From JAADJA01 sp963840975 (GTDB lineage Bacteria; Bacteroidota; Bacteroidia; Bacteroidales; JAADJA01): a DNA stretch of 64,000 nt. Under the pieces are notes generated by a model. The model had not been told where the DNA came from and searched no databases. It was given only the letters and a program-made list of their open reading frames with translations. The stretch lies in the NCBI GenBank assembly GCA_963840975.1, contig CAWJBC010000006.1, positions 62,001 to 126,000 on the forward strand, written 5' to 3'. A program made the position numbers and the translations under genes. Of this stretch, positions 17,962 through 26,572 are shown piece after piece. Position 1 is the first letter of the stretch; every line of letters starts with the position of its first letter.

Positions 17962-18891
17962 TTAAATTGATTTAAATGTCGCCATGTGCCGGTCCTTTTT
18001 ATAATCATAAATGTCGGCAATGGTGATGATGATTGCAGACTCTTCCACTTCACCGAATTCATCATTGATGGCTGTTCCAAACATTTTCATCGAACCCGAT
18101 AGATTCATGTAGGCATTGACTAATGGCGGAATTTGCTCTCCGAGCCTGCGAACTTTCTGAATCAATATTTTATAATCCTCTTCATAGTTGGCTCCCATAA
18201 AAATGCTTTGTAAAACTTTCTCCTTCGTTCCTGTTTTAAGTGGAACTTTTGGTCTGACAAGCTCTTCGTCGTCAGGAAAATATCTGTGAAGAAAATAAAG
18301 TATAAGGTCGCGGGCATACGAATCGAAACTTGGATACATCGTTATTTTCCCGAAAAAAAATCTTACTTCCGGATTCACCACAGTAATGGCGCCCAAACCA
18401 TCCCACAAGTTATCCAGTGAATACATTCCCTTTCTCAGGTTCACTGTTGGCTGATAAGTGGGCTGAACAAACGAACGTCCCAACTCAAAAGTCAGTGGCC
18501 AGTATTCCCTGATAAACTTCTCCGAAAACCTGAACAGCTTTGCCGTAGGCGTTATGGGTTGCCCTTTCTTGTCGTTTTTAACTTCACTTCCGAGCAAATA
18601 ACGATACCCCCCGACTATCTCCTTGTCTTCAGGATTCCATACGATCAGTTGCCTGAAGGGCATATCACCCAAATCATAATCATCAATGTCGAGGCTTTTG
18701 CCGGTTCCTCCACCGGCATCCCTGAAAGTAATCTCACGCAAGCGACCCAGTTCCCTCAAAACATTCGGGGCTTCTTTGTGTGTGAAAATATAAATCTTAT
18801 TATGTCCGTTGTTGGTATCCCTGAAAAACAGATCATCGGTCAGTTCTTTTTCAAGCAGTGCCTTGTCAACAGGTGAAATAATCGTTTCCAT
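17962..18891 (-). CDS. glsB: GNAT-fold N-acyltransferase, OlsB/GlsB type (glycine or ornithine lipid synthesis)
   Basis: The 309-residue protein belongs to the hemolysin-like/OlsB GNAT family: LRELGRLREITFRDAGGGTGKSLDIDDYD, RQLIVWNPEDKEIVGGYRYLLG, SEKFIREYWPLTFELGRSFVQP. OlsB-type enzymes join a 3-hydroxyacyl chain to an amino acid. In Bacteroides the paired genes glsB and glsA make glycine lipids, and this gene is directly followed upstream by a glsA-like acyltransferase, so the glycine-lipid role is the best inference. The amino acid cannot be read from sequence. The symbol is assigned by context. Confidence 0.78.
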   Translation of the reverse strand: METIISPVDKALLEKELTDDLFFRDTNNGHNKIYIFTHKEAPNVLRELGRLREITFRDAGGGTGKSLDIDDYDLGDMPFRQLIVWNPEDKEIVGGYRYLLGSEVKNDKKGQPITPTAKLFRFSEKFIREYWPLTFELGRSFVQPTYQPTVNLRKGMYSLDNLWDGLGAITVVNPEVRFFFGKITMYPSFDSYARDLILYFLHRYFPDDEELVRPKVPLKTGTKEKVLQSIFMGANYEEDYKILIQKVRRLGEQIPPLVNAYMNLSGSMKMFGTAINDEFGEVEESAIIITIADIYDYKKDRHMATFKSI

Positions 18892-18909
18892 AGTTTGAAT
18901 TTTATTCTT

Positions 18910-19764
18910 TCATTTAATCGGATGAAAATCTTCAGAGTTTCCTTTGCCAATTGCATAAACATGCTTCTTAATAAAGTTAGCCCATTCGTTGTAATTATAT
19001 TTTTTATCAAAACTTTGATAAGGTATCGGTTTCCCGATTATAATTTCGATGGTTTTGTTTTTCTGTTTATACATTTCATCAGGCAAGAAAAGCATCTCAA
19101 TATTTGCTTTAATCCCTAATTTTTTGCGAAAATATGCCAGGTTATAGAAAAATTTTGAATTGTGACCATTGATATAAACAGGCAATATATCCCTTTTATA
19201 CTGAACAGCCTTTGCAATGAATGTTTTTTTCCATTCCAGATCTTCTATTTTGCCATGCTGCTTGCGAGAAACCAATCCAGCAGGGAAGTATAAGACTAAT
19301 TTGTCCGATTCAAATGTCTCCTGAATTATCTTTACGTTTTCAGTATTGCTGCCATGTTTGTTGATGGGTATAAACAAAACCTGAAGATTTGGAAGATAGG
19401 TTAATATATCGTTAACCGGAAATACAATATCCTTTCTAACTCTGCCTACAACCTGCATAAGCGCTACACCGTCAAGCCCGCCAAGCGGGTGATTGGCAGC
19501 CACGATGTACCGTCCGTGTTTCGGAATGTTTTCTTCCCCCTTCACTTTGACTACAGCACCAAACCCTTTAATGATGGCATCTACAAAATCAAGTCCATCG
19601 TATTCTTTATTGGTAAACAAAAAATCATTGATCTCACCCTCGTGAATGATTTTCCTCAGGTAAGAAAATATAAAGGAAGGAATCCAACGGGCAAGCCCTG
19701 GATTTTTATCCCTGAATACTTTTTCAACATCAATGGTTCGTTCCGTGATTTTAAATTCTTCCAT
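18910..19764 (-). CDS. glsA: Lysophospholipid/PlsC-type O-acyltransferase, GlsA type
   Basis: The protein of about 284 residues has the PlsC-family acceptor motif AANHPLGGLDGVAL (a histidine and aspartate spaced as HX5D rather than the classic HX4D), a downstream PVNDILTYLPNLQVLFIPINKHGS segment, and the YFPAGLVSRKQHGKIEDLEWKKTF block. It should add the second acyl chain to the N-acyl amino acid made by the neighbouring OlsB/GlsB-type enzyme. The start is set at ATG 19764 because a TATTTTTG -7 box covers 19786-19793, which makes the longer start at 19788 untranscribable from it. The gap to glsB is 18 bases. Confidence 0.8.
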   Translation of the reverse strand: MEEFKITERTIDVEKVFRDKNPGLARWIPSFIFSYLRKIIHEGEINDFLFTNKEYDGLDFVDAIIKGFGAVVKVKGEENIPKHGRYIVAANHPLGGLDGVALMQVVGRVRKDIVFPVNDILTYLPNLQVLFIPINKHGSNTENVKIIQETFESDKLVLYFPAGLVSRKQHGKIEDLEWKKTFIAKAVQYKRDILPVYINGHNSKFFYNLAYFRKKLGIKANIEMLFLPDEMYKQKNKTIEIIIGKPIPYQSFDKKYNYNEWANFIKKHVYAIGKGNSEDFHPIK

Positions 19765-19785
19765 CTGAATATTCAATAGAACATG

Positions 19786-19793
19786 CAAAAATA
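19786..19793 (-). promoter_or_regulatory. Predicted -7 box (TATTTTTG) for the glsA-glsB block
   Basis: The minus strand matches TAnnTTTG 22 bases before the ATG at 19764. It decides the start choice for glsA. Confidence 0.45.
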
Positions 19794-19919
19794 GAAAATA
19801 TTTGGTGGGGTTCGGATGACATTATCCCTAAACCGGTTTTATATTTCCCCGAAGAACCTTTCTCTTCTAAAATGAGTGCAAAAAAAAAGTTCATCAATAT
19901 TATAACAAATCAGCAAAAA

Positions 19920-19990
19920 GTGGAGTTATTATCTTTCTGGTGGAGAAAAGTGCAAAAAAGTTATTAACATTAGGTAAAAAGTGGGAAAGA
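19920..19990 (+). promoter_or_regulatory. Candidate MraZ operator repeats upstream of mraZ
   Basis: The 230-base gap before mraZ holds GTGGAG at 19920 and 19940, GTGCAA at 19950 and GTGGGA at 19981, roughly on 10-base steps and all in the same orientation. MraZ of other bacteria binds direct TGGG-type repeats before its own gene to repress the dcw cluster. The repeats are imperfect, so this is inference from position and spacing. Confidence 0.45.
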
Positions 19991-20022
19991 ATATATATTT
20001 TTATCCACTGAAAAATTAATTG

Positions 20023-20487
20023 ATGACAAACCTTACTTACACATACGAATGCAAAGCTGATTCAAAGGGAAGAGTAGCGCTTCCCGGCGGGTTGAAGAAG
20101 GAGCTTGCCCCGGTGCTGAACAACGGGTTTGTAATTAAAAAAAGTGTTTTCTATAACTGCCTCGAACTTTATCCAAAAGCAGAATGGGATAAAGAGATGG
20201 CTGGAATCAACAAACTGAATCGCTTTGTAAAAAAGAATCTGGACTTCATCCGTAAGTTCATGGCTGGCGTCAGACCGGTGGATATAGACAGTACGGGAAG
20301 GATCAACATCCCAAATGAGCTTATCGCTTATGCAAAAATCAACAAGAATATCGTGTTGACTTCCCAAATTAATAAAATAGAGATCTGGGACAAAGCGAAT
20401 TACGAAAAAGTGTTGAACGATGAGGCTGTTGACTTTGGGACATTGGCTGAAGATGTGATGGGGCAATCACAAACAACGGAGGAGTGA
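20023..20487 (+). CDS. mraZ: Transcriptional regulator and division factor MraZ
   Basis: The 154-residue protein has two SpoVT/AbrB-like halves: YECKADSKGRVALPGGLKKEL (about 6-26) and GVRPVDIDSTGRINIPNELIAYA (about 83-105), each with the DxxGR signature. It is the first gene of the dcw cluster and usually represses it by binding repeats upstream of itself. ATG 20023 is chosen over a TTG one codon earlier. Its TGA overlaps the ATG of rsmH by one base (TGATG). Confidence 0.96.
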   Translation: MTNLTYTYECKADSKGRVALPGGLKKELAPVLNNGFVIKKSVFYNCLELYPKAEWDKEMAGINKLNRFVKKNLDFIRKFMAGVRPVDIDSTGRINIPNELIAYAKINKNIVLTSQINKIEIWDKANYEKVLNDEAVDFGTLAEDVMGQSQTTEE

Positions 20488-21380
20488 TGTACCATCATCC
20501 CGTTTTACTGGCTGAAAGTATTGAAGGATTAAACATCAGGAAAGGCGGGATCTATGTGGATGCAACCTACGGAGGAGGCGGTCATTCGGCTGAAATTTTA
20601 AAACATATTGGTGAGGGTTCTTTGATAGCATTTGACCAGGATCAGGATGCAATGAAAAACAAAATGGATGATGACAGGCTCATCCTGATCAACCAGAACT
20701 TTATGTTCATGCGTAACTTTCTGAAACTCTACAGGACGGCACCGGTTGACGGAATACTAGCAGACCTGGGTGTTTCGTCTCATCAGATAGATGAACCTGA
20801 AAGAGGGTTTTCGGTAAGGTACGACGGGGAATTGGATCTCAGGATGAACAGACGAAAGAATCTTACAGCAGCAGATGTAGTGAACGAATACCCTGCAAGC
20901 AAACTCAGGGAAATCTTTTTCAATTACGGAGAACTCAACAACAGCAACAAAATAGCAACAGAGATTGAACATGCAAGGACAAGGGAAAAAATCAAAACAA
21001 CCAAACAACTGCAGGAAGCAACCCGTGCATGTGCCCCAAGGGGGTTGGAAAATAAATTTTACGCGAAGCTCTTTCAGGCTTTGCGCATTGAAGTAAATGA
21101 TGAATTAGGTTCTTTGAAAGCGCTGCTGAATCAATCGGTGGATTTGCTCAAACCCGGAGGAAGGCTGGTTGTAATATCCTACCATTCTTTGGAGGACAGG
21201 CTGGTAAAAAATTTTTTGAAAGCCGGGAACTTTGAGGGTGAAATTGCCAAAGATTTCTTCGGAAACCCGCAAAGTCCATTTAAACTAATCAACAGAAAAC
21301 CGATTGTAGCGGGTGAAGAAGAAATCAGATTAAACAGTAGGGCAAGAAGTGCAAAACTCAGAATCGCAGAAAGGAATTAA
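20487..21380 (+). CDS. rsmH: 16S rRNA (cytosine(1402)-N4)-methyltransferase
   Basis: The 297-residue SAM-dependent methyltransferase shows VDATYGGGGHSAEIL (SAM loop), GILADLGVSSHQID, RGFSVRYDGELDLRM, RIEVNDELGSLKALL and ISYHSLEDRLVKNF. It modifies C1402 in the ribosomal P site. ATG 20487 overlaps the mraZ stop; a GTG one codon earlier is also in frame. The stop overlaps the next start by one base (TAATG), showing translational coupling. Confidence 0.97.
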   Translation: MYHHPVLLAESIEGLNIRKGGIYVDATYGGGGHSAEILKHIGEGSLIAFDQDQDAMKNKMDDDRLILINQNFMFMRNFLKLYRTAPVDGILADLGVSSHQIDEPERGFSVRYDGELDLRMNRRKNLTAADVVNEYPASKLREIFFNYGELNNSNKIATEIEHARTREKIKTTKQLQEATRACAPRGLENKFYAKLFQALRIEVNDELGSLKALLNQSVDLLKPGGRLVVISYHSLEDRLVKNFLKAGNFEGEIAKDFFGNPQSPFKLINRKPIVAGEEEIRLNSRARSAKLRIAERN

Positions 21381-21727
21381 TGGAAAAAGAATCAGTAAAT
21401 AAAAAGTTGAAAATCAATCTGGGGTCGTTCAGAAATATTCTGGGAGGTTCGTTCCTTACTAACGATAAGACGACAAAGAATCTGCCCTTTATGTTTTTTC
21501 TGGCTTTTTTAGGACTTGTGTACATAGGCAATTCATTTTATGCCGAAAAAAATATCAGGAAGGTGGAAAGGATGCAAAAGGAGCTGAGAGAACTCAGATA
21601 CAAGCATATTTCGACCAGAGCAAAATTAATGCAGCGAAGCAGGCAGTCAAAAGTTGCTTCTATACTTGAGAATAAAGGAATAAAAGAATCAACTGTTCCG
21701 CCAAAAAGAATCATCGAACTGAATTAA
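21380..21727 (+). CDS. ftsL: FtsL-like division protein
   Basis: The 115-residue bitopic protein has a cytoplasmic N-terminus, one membrane segment (about 34-53, PFMFFLAFLGLVYIGNSFY) and a periplasmic helical segment (about 55-95) with heptad-like pattern. Sequence identity among FtsL proteins is low, and the call rests on topology and the fixed position between rsmH and ftsI. It resembles the FtsL-like proteins of Bacteroidota and should join the FtsQ-FtsL-FtsB complex; no separate FtsB is seen here. Confidence 0.85.
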   Translation: MEKESVNKKLKINLGSFRNILGGSFLTNDKTTKNLPFMFFLAFLGLVYIGNSFYAEKNIRKVERMQKELRELRYKHISTRAKLMQRSRQSKVASILENKGIKESTVPPKRIIELN

Positions 21728-21729
21728 AA

Positions 21730-23835
21730 ATGAAGGACATCAGGAAAGATATAATGTGGCGTGTTTACCTTGTTTATATGGTAATGTTAGCCTTTGGTGC
21801 AGCCATACTCCTGAAAGTTATTTATACCCAAACCGTTGAAAGGGGAAGCCTTCTGGAGAAATCCAAAAAACAATCATTACAGTATTTTGATGTGGAGGCT
21901 GTGAGAGGAAATATCTGCGATGCTAACGGAAACCTGCTGGTTACTTCAGTTCCCATTTTTGATATCAGGATGGATGTCGCCTCCCCCCTCATTCCACAAA
22001 AGTATTTTCAAAATCATGTTGGTGGACTGGCTTCCTCGCTTTCGAAGCTTTTTGGAGATAAATCGGCAACAGTCTATAAAAATGAGCTAACGAGGGAACG
22101 CCGCCAGAAAAACAGGTACTATCTTGTAAAAAAAGACGTTACCTACGACCAACTTCAGAAAATCAAGTCATTCCCAATCTTCGAACGGGGAAAAAACAAG
22201 GGCGGTTTGATCATTGTGAATAAGACAAAGAGAGAGAATCCTTTCGGCTCACTGGCTATCCGAACACTCGGCTATGAAAAGCCGGAAGACACTATCGGCG
22301 TTGGAATTGAATATGCCTACAGCCCTTATCTGGGTGGGAAAAACGGGAAGGAACTCAGGCGCAGGATCAACAATGGAGATTGGGTGCCTGTATCGGACGA
22401 AGAAGAAATCGAGCCTGACAACGGCGATGATGTAATCACTACCATTGATGTCAACCTGCAGGATGTAGCAGAAACTTCACTCTATTCCCATCTTGTTCGT
22501 CACAATGCAGAATGGGGTTGTGCTATCCTAATGGAGGTTGAAACGGGAGAGATCAAAGCCATATCCAACCTGACGAGGGATAAAGATGGAGAAGGTTACC
22601 ATGAAGCCTTCAACTATGCTATCGGATGGAGCATAGAGCCAGGATCAACTTTTAAACTGCCATCCATGATCGCCATGTTTGAAGATGGATTGGATAATCT
22701 GGACGACACGATTGATATCGGCAAAGGCGTAGCTATTTATTCGGGACTTAAAATTAAGGACATACATCCAATTCGTGACGGAAAAGTATCCATCCGTGAA
22801 GTTTTTGAGGCTTCTTCAAATGTCGGGGTCTCAAGGCTTGTTACTCAAATGTATGCGCAGAAACCGCAGAAATACATTGACCGCCTTTACGACATGTCGC
22901 TGAACGAAAAATTAGGAATTGAGCTTCCGGGTGAAGCAAAACCATTTATTAAAAATACCAAAAATCCATCGTGGTCAAAAGTGACCCTGCCCTTCATGTC
23001 AATCGGATACGAAATAAGGTTAACCCCAATGCAGATTCTCACTTTTTATAATGCTGTTGCAAACGATGGAAGGATGGTGCGTCCGCTTTTTGTAAAAGAA
23101 ATTCAACGGTCGGGACGGACCATCAAACGGTTCAAAACAGAAGTACTCAATTCATCCATTTGTTCCAGGTCGTCAATCAAAAAAGCCCACGAGATACTGG
23201 AAGGTGTTGTGGAAAGGGGAACTGCTGTTTCATTAAGCAAATCGGTTTACAAAATTGCTGGGAAAACCGGAACAGCGCAAATTGCTGCAGTGGGTAAAGG
23301 GTACGATAAAAGCAATTATAATGCGTCTTTTGTGGGCTACTTTCCGGCAGATGACCCTAAATATTCGTGCATTGTTGTGATCAGCCGTCCCCAGGGCGCA
23401 TACTATGCAAGCACGGTTGCTGTGCCGGTATTTCAGGATATTGCAGATAAGGTTTATGCAACCAATATCGGATTGCAAAACCATGAAGAAGAAAAACCAG
23501 GAAAAATCACCTATCCGGTTTATGCCACAGGCTTATTGGATGAGCTTGAAATGATTTATGATAAACTCGACATTCCGCTTGACAAGGAAAAGACCAAATC
23601 AGAATGGGCGCTCTCGGTTAAGTCGGACAGCATAGTAAAGCTGGACAAAAAAACCGTCGTTGAGGGAATGGTTCCAAGTGTAAAAGGGATGGGGGCAAAA
23701 GACGCCATTTACATCCTCGAACGCATGGGTTTGAGGGTGAATTTATCAGGGAGGGGATTTGTAAAAGAGCAGTCAATTCCGGCTGGTTCGAAGGTAATCA
23801 AAGGAAGTCAGATTCATTTAACATTAGAAGTATAA
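21730..23835 (+). CDS. ftsI: Division-specific transpeptidase (penicillin-binding protein 3/FtsI) with PASTA domain
   Basis: The 701-residue class B penicillin-binding protein has one N-terminal membrane helix (about 12-31), a dimerisation domain starting with VEAVRGNICDANGNLL, and a transpeptidase domain carrying STFK (306-309, nucleophile Ser306), SSN (362-364) and KTGT (512-515). A PASTA domain covers about 640-701 (VEGMVPSVKGMGAKDAIYILERMGLRVNLSG). It cross-links septal peptidoglycan together with FtsW. The start lies 2 bases after ftsL. Confidence 0.97.
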   Translation: MKDIRKDIMWRVYLVYMVMLAFGAAILLKVIYTQTVERGSLLEKSKKQSLQYFDVEAVRGNICDANGNLLVTSVPIFDIRMDVASPLIPQKYFQNHVGGLASSLSKLFGDKSATVYKNELTRERRQKNRYYLVKKDVTYDQLQKIKSFPIFERGKNKGGLIIVNKTKRENPFGSLAIRTLGYEKPEDTIGVGIEYAYSPYLGGKNGKELRRRINNGDWVPVSDEEEIEPDNGDDVITTIDVNLQDVAETSLYSHLVRHNAEWGCAILMEVETGEIKAISNLTRDKDGEGYHEAFNYAIGWSIEPGSTFKLPSMIAMFEDGLDNLDDTIDIGKGVAIYSGLKIKDIHPIRDGKVSIREVFEASSNVGVSRLVTQMYAQKPQKYIDRLYDMSLNEKLGIELPGEAKPFIKNTKNPSWSKVTLPFMSIGYEIRLTPMQILTFYNAVANDGRMVRPLFVKEIQRSGRTIKRFKTEVLNSSICSRSSIKKAHEILEGVVERGTAVSLSKSVYKIAGKTGTAQIAAVGKGYDKSNYNASFVGYFPADDPKYSCIVVISRPQGAYYASTVAVPVFQDIADKVYATNIGLQNHEEEKPGKITYPVYATGLLDELEMIYDKLDIPLDKEKTKSEWALSVKSDSIVKLDKKTVVEGMVPSVKGMGAKDAIYILERMGLRVNLSGRGFVKEQSIPAGSKVIKGSQIHLTLEV

Positions 23836-23839
23836 GACA

Positions 23840-25309
23840 TTGATCAGGATTGCAGAAATATTAAAAGGAATCAAAGTAATTAAGTCCGTAAATGAAATGG
23901 ATTTAGAAATCCATGCAGTGCAATTCGATTCAAGAAAAGTGGAACCTAATGATGTTTTTGTTGCCATCAAGGGAACGAAATCCGACGGGCATGATTTTAT
24001 TGAAAAGGCTATATCTCTTGGTGCTATCGCCATTGTTTGTGAAATTTTTCCAGCGAATATACATCCTTCAGTTTATTACCTCCAGGTAGCTCATTCGGGT
24101 CAGGCGCTGGGCATCATGGCTTCCAATCTGTTTGGCAGACCATCTTCCAGGTTAAAACTGGTGGGTGTAACCGGAACCAACGGCAAAACGACCATCGCCA
24201 GCCTGCTTTATGAAGTTTTTCAGAAGTTGGGATACAAAGCCGGTTTGCTTTCGACCATTCAAAACAAAGTAGCCGGAAGGACAATTGAAGCTACCCATAC
24301 TACTCCCGATCCGGTCCAGATCAACAACCTGCTCTACCAAATGGTAAGTGCAGGATGTAGCCATTGCTTCATGGAAGTCAGCTCACATGCCGTTGACCAG
24401 GACCGCATTTCCGGGCTGCAGTTCACAGGCGGAATATTTACCAACCTCACACACGATCACCTGGATTATCATGGTACGCTTGAAAACTATCTGAAAGCCA
24501 AGAAAAAATTCTTCGATCAGTTGCCTGCTGAAGCTTTTGCTCTTACCAATATTGATGATAAAAACGGGAGAATAATGCTCCAGAATACTGTGGCAACAAA
24601 AAAAACTTATGGGTTGAAAACAGATGCCGACTTTAAATGCCGCATCATCGAAAACCAGTTCGAAGGCTTGCAACTGATGATTGACGGGCAGGAGATGTGG
24701 AGCAACCTGATTGGGAAATTTAACGCATACAATCTATTGGCAGTATATGCTTCAGCAGTTTTGTTAGGGGAAAAGAAGACCCATGTTCTAACGGAACTGA
24801 GTTCGGTAAAAGCAGTTGAAGGACGGTTCGACTTTATCCGCTCCCTCAACAACATAGTCGGGATCATTGACTATGCGCATACACCAGATGCCCTCAACAA
24901 TGTCCTGACTACAATTGCCGCCATCCGTACAAAAAATGAAACACTGATAACTGTTGTCGGCGCAGGTGGCGACAGGGATAAACTCAAGCGTCCGCTCATG
25001 GGCAAGGCAGCATGTGAGAAAAGTGACAGGGTCATCTTTACATCCGACAACCCTCGTTCCGAAGATCCGGAAGATATCATCCATGACATGGAACAGGGAA
25101 TTGATCCCTTGCATTTTAAAAAAGTCCTCGCTATCGTTAACAGGAAAGAAGCCATCAAAACAGCTTGTGCACTGGCTAAACCGGGCGACATCATTCTGGT
25201 GGCTGGAAAAGGACATGAGAAGTATCAGGAAATCAAAGGAGAGAAATTTCCCTTTGATGACAAGGAAATATTGAAAAATTACCTTTTGACTAACATAAAC
25301 AGCAATTAG
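23840..25309 (+). CDS. murE: UDP-MurNAc-tripeptide synthetase, meso-diaminopimelate-adding
   Basis: The 489-residue Mur ligase shows GVTGTNGKTTIASLL (about 110-124), THTTPDP, FMEVSSHAVDQDR and, near residue 395, the DNPR motif that marks enzymes adding meso-diaminopimelate. It adds the third residue of the peptide stem in the cytoplasm. Translation must start at TTG 23840 (IRIAEILKGIK is the conserved N-terminus); there is no upstream in-frame ATG before a stop, and the first internal ATG would cut conserved sequence. It starts 4 bases after ftsI. Confidence 0.97.
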   Translation: MIRIAEILKGIKVIKSVNEMDLEIHAVQFDSRKVEPNDVFVAIKGTKSDGHDFIEKAISLGAIAIVCEIFPANIHPSVYYLQVAHSGQALGIMASNLFGRPSSRLKLVGVTGTNGKTTIASLLYEVFQKLGYKAGLLSTIQNKVAGRTIEATHTTPDPVQINNLLYQMVSAGCSHCFMEVSSHAVDQDRISGLQFTGGIFTNLTHDHLDYHGTLENYLKAKKKFFDQLPAEAFALTNIDDKNGRIMLQNTVATKKTYGLKTDADFKCRIIENQFEGLQLMIDGQEMWSNLIGKFNAYNLLAVYASAVLLGEKKTHVLTELSSVKAVEGRFDFIRSLNNIVGIIDYAHTPDALNNVLTTIAAIRTKNETLITVVGAGGDRDKLKRPLMGKAACEKSDRVIFTSDNPRSEDPEDIIHDMEQGIDPLHFKKVLAIVNRKEAIKTACALAKPGDIILVAGKGHEKYQEIKGEKFPFDDKEILKNYLLTNINSN

Positions 25310-25312
25310 CGG

Positions 25313-26566
25313 ATGTTCTACTATCTATTTACATACCTCGATAATGCTTTCAATGTCCCTGGCGCAGGAGTGTTTCAATATATTTCGTTCAGGGCGGCAG
25401 CAGCCGTTATCACATCGCTGATAATCTCTTTGCTTTTCGGTAAAAAATTGATCAAAATACTTGTCAAAAGGCAGATTGGTGAAACCATCCGTGATCTGGG
25501 TTTGCATGGACAGGCAGAAAAGAAAGGCACTCCAACTATGGGCGGACTGATCATACTCAGCGCTATTTTAATTCCGACTCTGCTATTTGCCAAATTAGAC
25601 AATATCTATATCATCCTGATGATCTTCACCACCGTTTGGCTGGGGCTTATCGGTTTTGTTGATGACTATATCAAAGTGTTCAAAAAGAATAAAAAGGGAC
25701 TTGCAGGCAAATTTAAAATCTATGGACAGGTAGCGCTTGGCCTGGCGATAGGTTTGACCATGCACTTTAGCGACAGCATCGTGATCAGGGAAAAAGTCAG
25801 CGAAGTAAAACTTATTCAAACCAGGGACAATGGAGAGATTGAAAAGATCACAGACCCTTCTCAGAAATTCTCAAAGGAATTGACCAAATCAACGAAAACA
25901 ACCATACCTTTCTTTAAAAATAACGAAGCTGATTATTCAAAAATATTATCATTTCTGGGCGAAGGCTACCGTAACTGGTCGTTCCTGATATTTATTCCGA
26001 TTGTGATCTTAATCATTGTCGGGGTTTCCAACGGGGCGAATTTAACTGACGGAATTGACGGCCTTGCGACTGGCACTTCAGCCATCATAGGTGTAACATT
26101 GGGAATCCTTGCATGGGTTTCGGGCAACATTGTATTTGCCGATTACCTCAACATCATATACCTGCCCGATACAGGCGAGCTAACCATTTTCATCAGTGCA
26201 TTTGTTGGTGCGTGCATTGGTTTTCTCTGGTACAATTCATTTCCGGCACAGGTATTCATGGGCGATACCGGAAGTCTTGCAATTGGAGGCATTATAGCAG
26301 TATTTGCCATTCTGATCAGGAAGGAATTGCTGATCCCTATACTGTGCGGTATTTTTCTGGCCGAAAGCTTTTCCGTGATTTTACAGGTAAGTTATTTTAA
26401 ATATACCCGGAAACGGTTTGGCGAAGGCAGGCGGATTTTTAAAATGTCGCCGCTGCACCATCATTACCAGTTGAAAGGCTATGCAGAACCCAAGATCGTT
26501 CAGCGGTTTATGATAGTCGGCATTATGCTGGCGGTGGTAACCATCATCACATTAAAACTGAGATAA
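25313..26566 (+). CDS. mraY: Phospho-MurNAc-pentapeptide transferase
   Basis: The 417-residue polytopic membrane enzyme makes lipid I by moving phospho-MurNAc-pentapeptide to undecaprenyl phosphate. Motifs: KKGTPTMGGLIIL, FVDDYIKVFKKNKKGL, NLTDGIDGLATG, FMGDTGSLAIGG and SPLHHHYQLKGY. An inserted polar segment of about 60 residues (around 160-220) makes it longer than the Escherichia coli enzyme; this is common in Bacteroidota. The ATG is 3 bases after murE. Confidence 0.97.
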   Translation: MFYYLFTYLDNAFNVPGAGVFQYISFRAAAAVITSLIISLLFGKKLIKILVKRQIGETIRDLGLHGQAEKKGTPTMGGLIILSAILIPTLLFAKLDNIYIILMIFTTVWLGLIGFVDDYIKVFKKNKKGLAGKFKIYGQVALGLAIGLTMHFSDSIVIREKVSEVKLIQTRDNGEIEKITDPSQKFSKELTKSTKTTIPFFKNNEADYSKILSFLGEGYRNWSFLIFIPIVILIIVGVSNGANLTDGIDGLATGTSAIIGVTLGILAWVSGNIVFADYLNIIYLPDTGELTIFISAFVGACIGFLWYNSFPAQVFMGDTGSLAIGGIIAVFAILIRKELLIPILCGIFLAESFSVILQVSYFKYTRKRFGEGRRIFKMSPLHHHYQLKGYAEPKIVQRFMIVGIMLAVVTIITLKLR

Positions 26567-26572
26567 TGAACC

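Noticed and set aside
24788..25216. Minus-strand open frames of 100-140 codons inside murE and other genes
   Set aside because: They lie fully antisense to well-conserved genes, show no family motifs and have no upstream signals.
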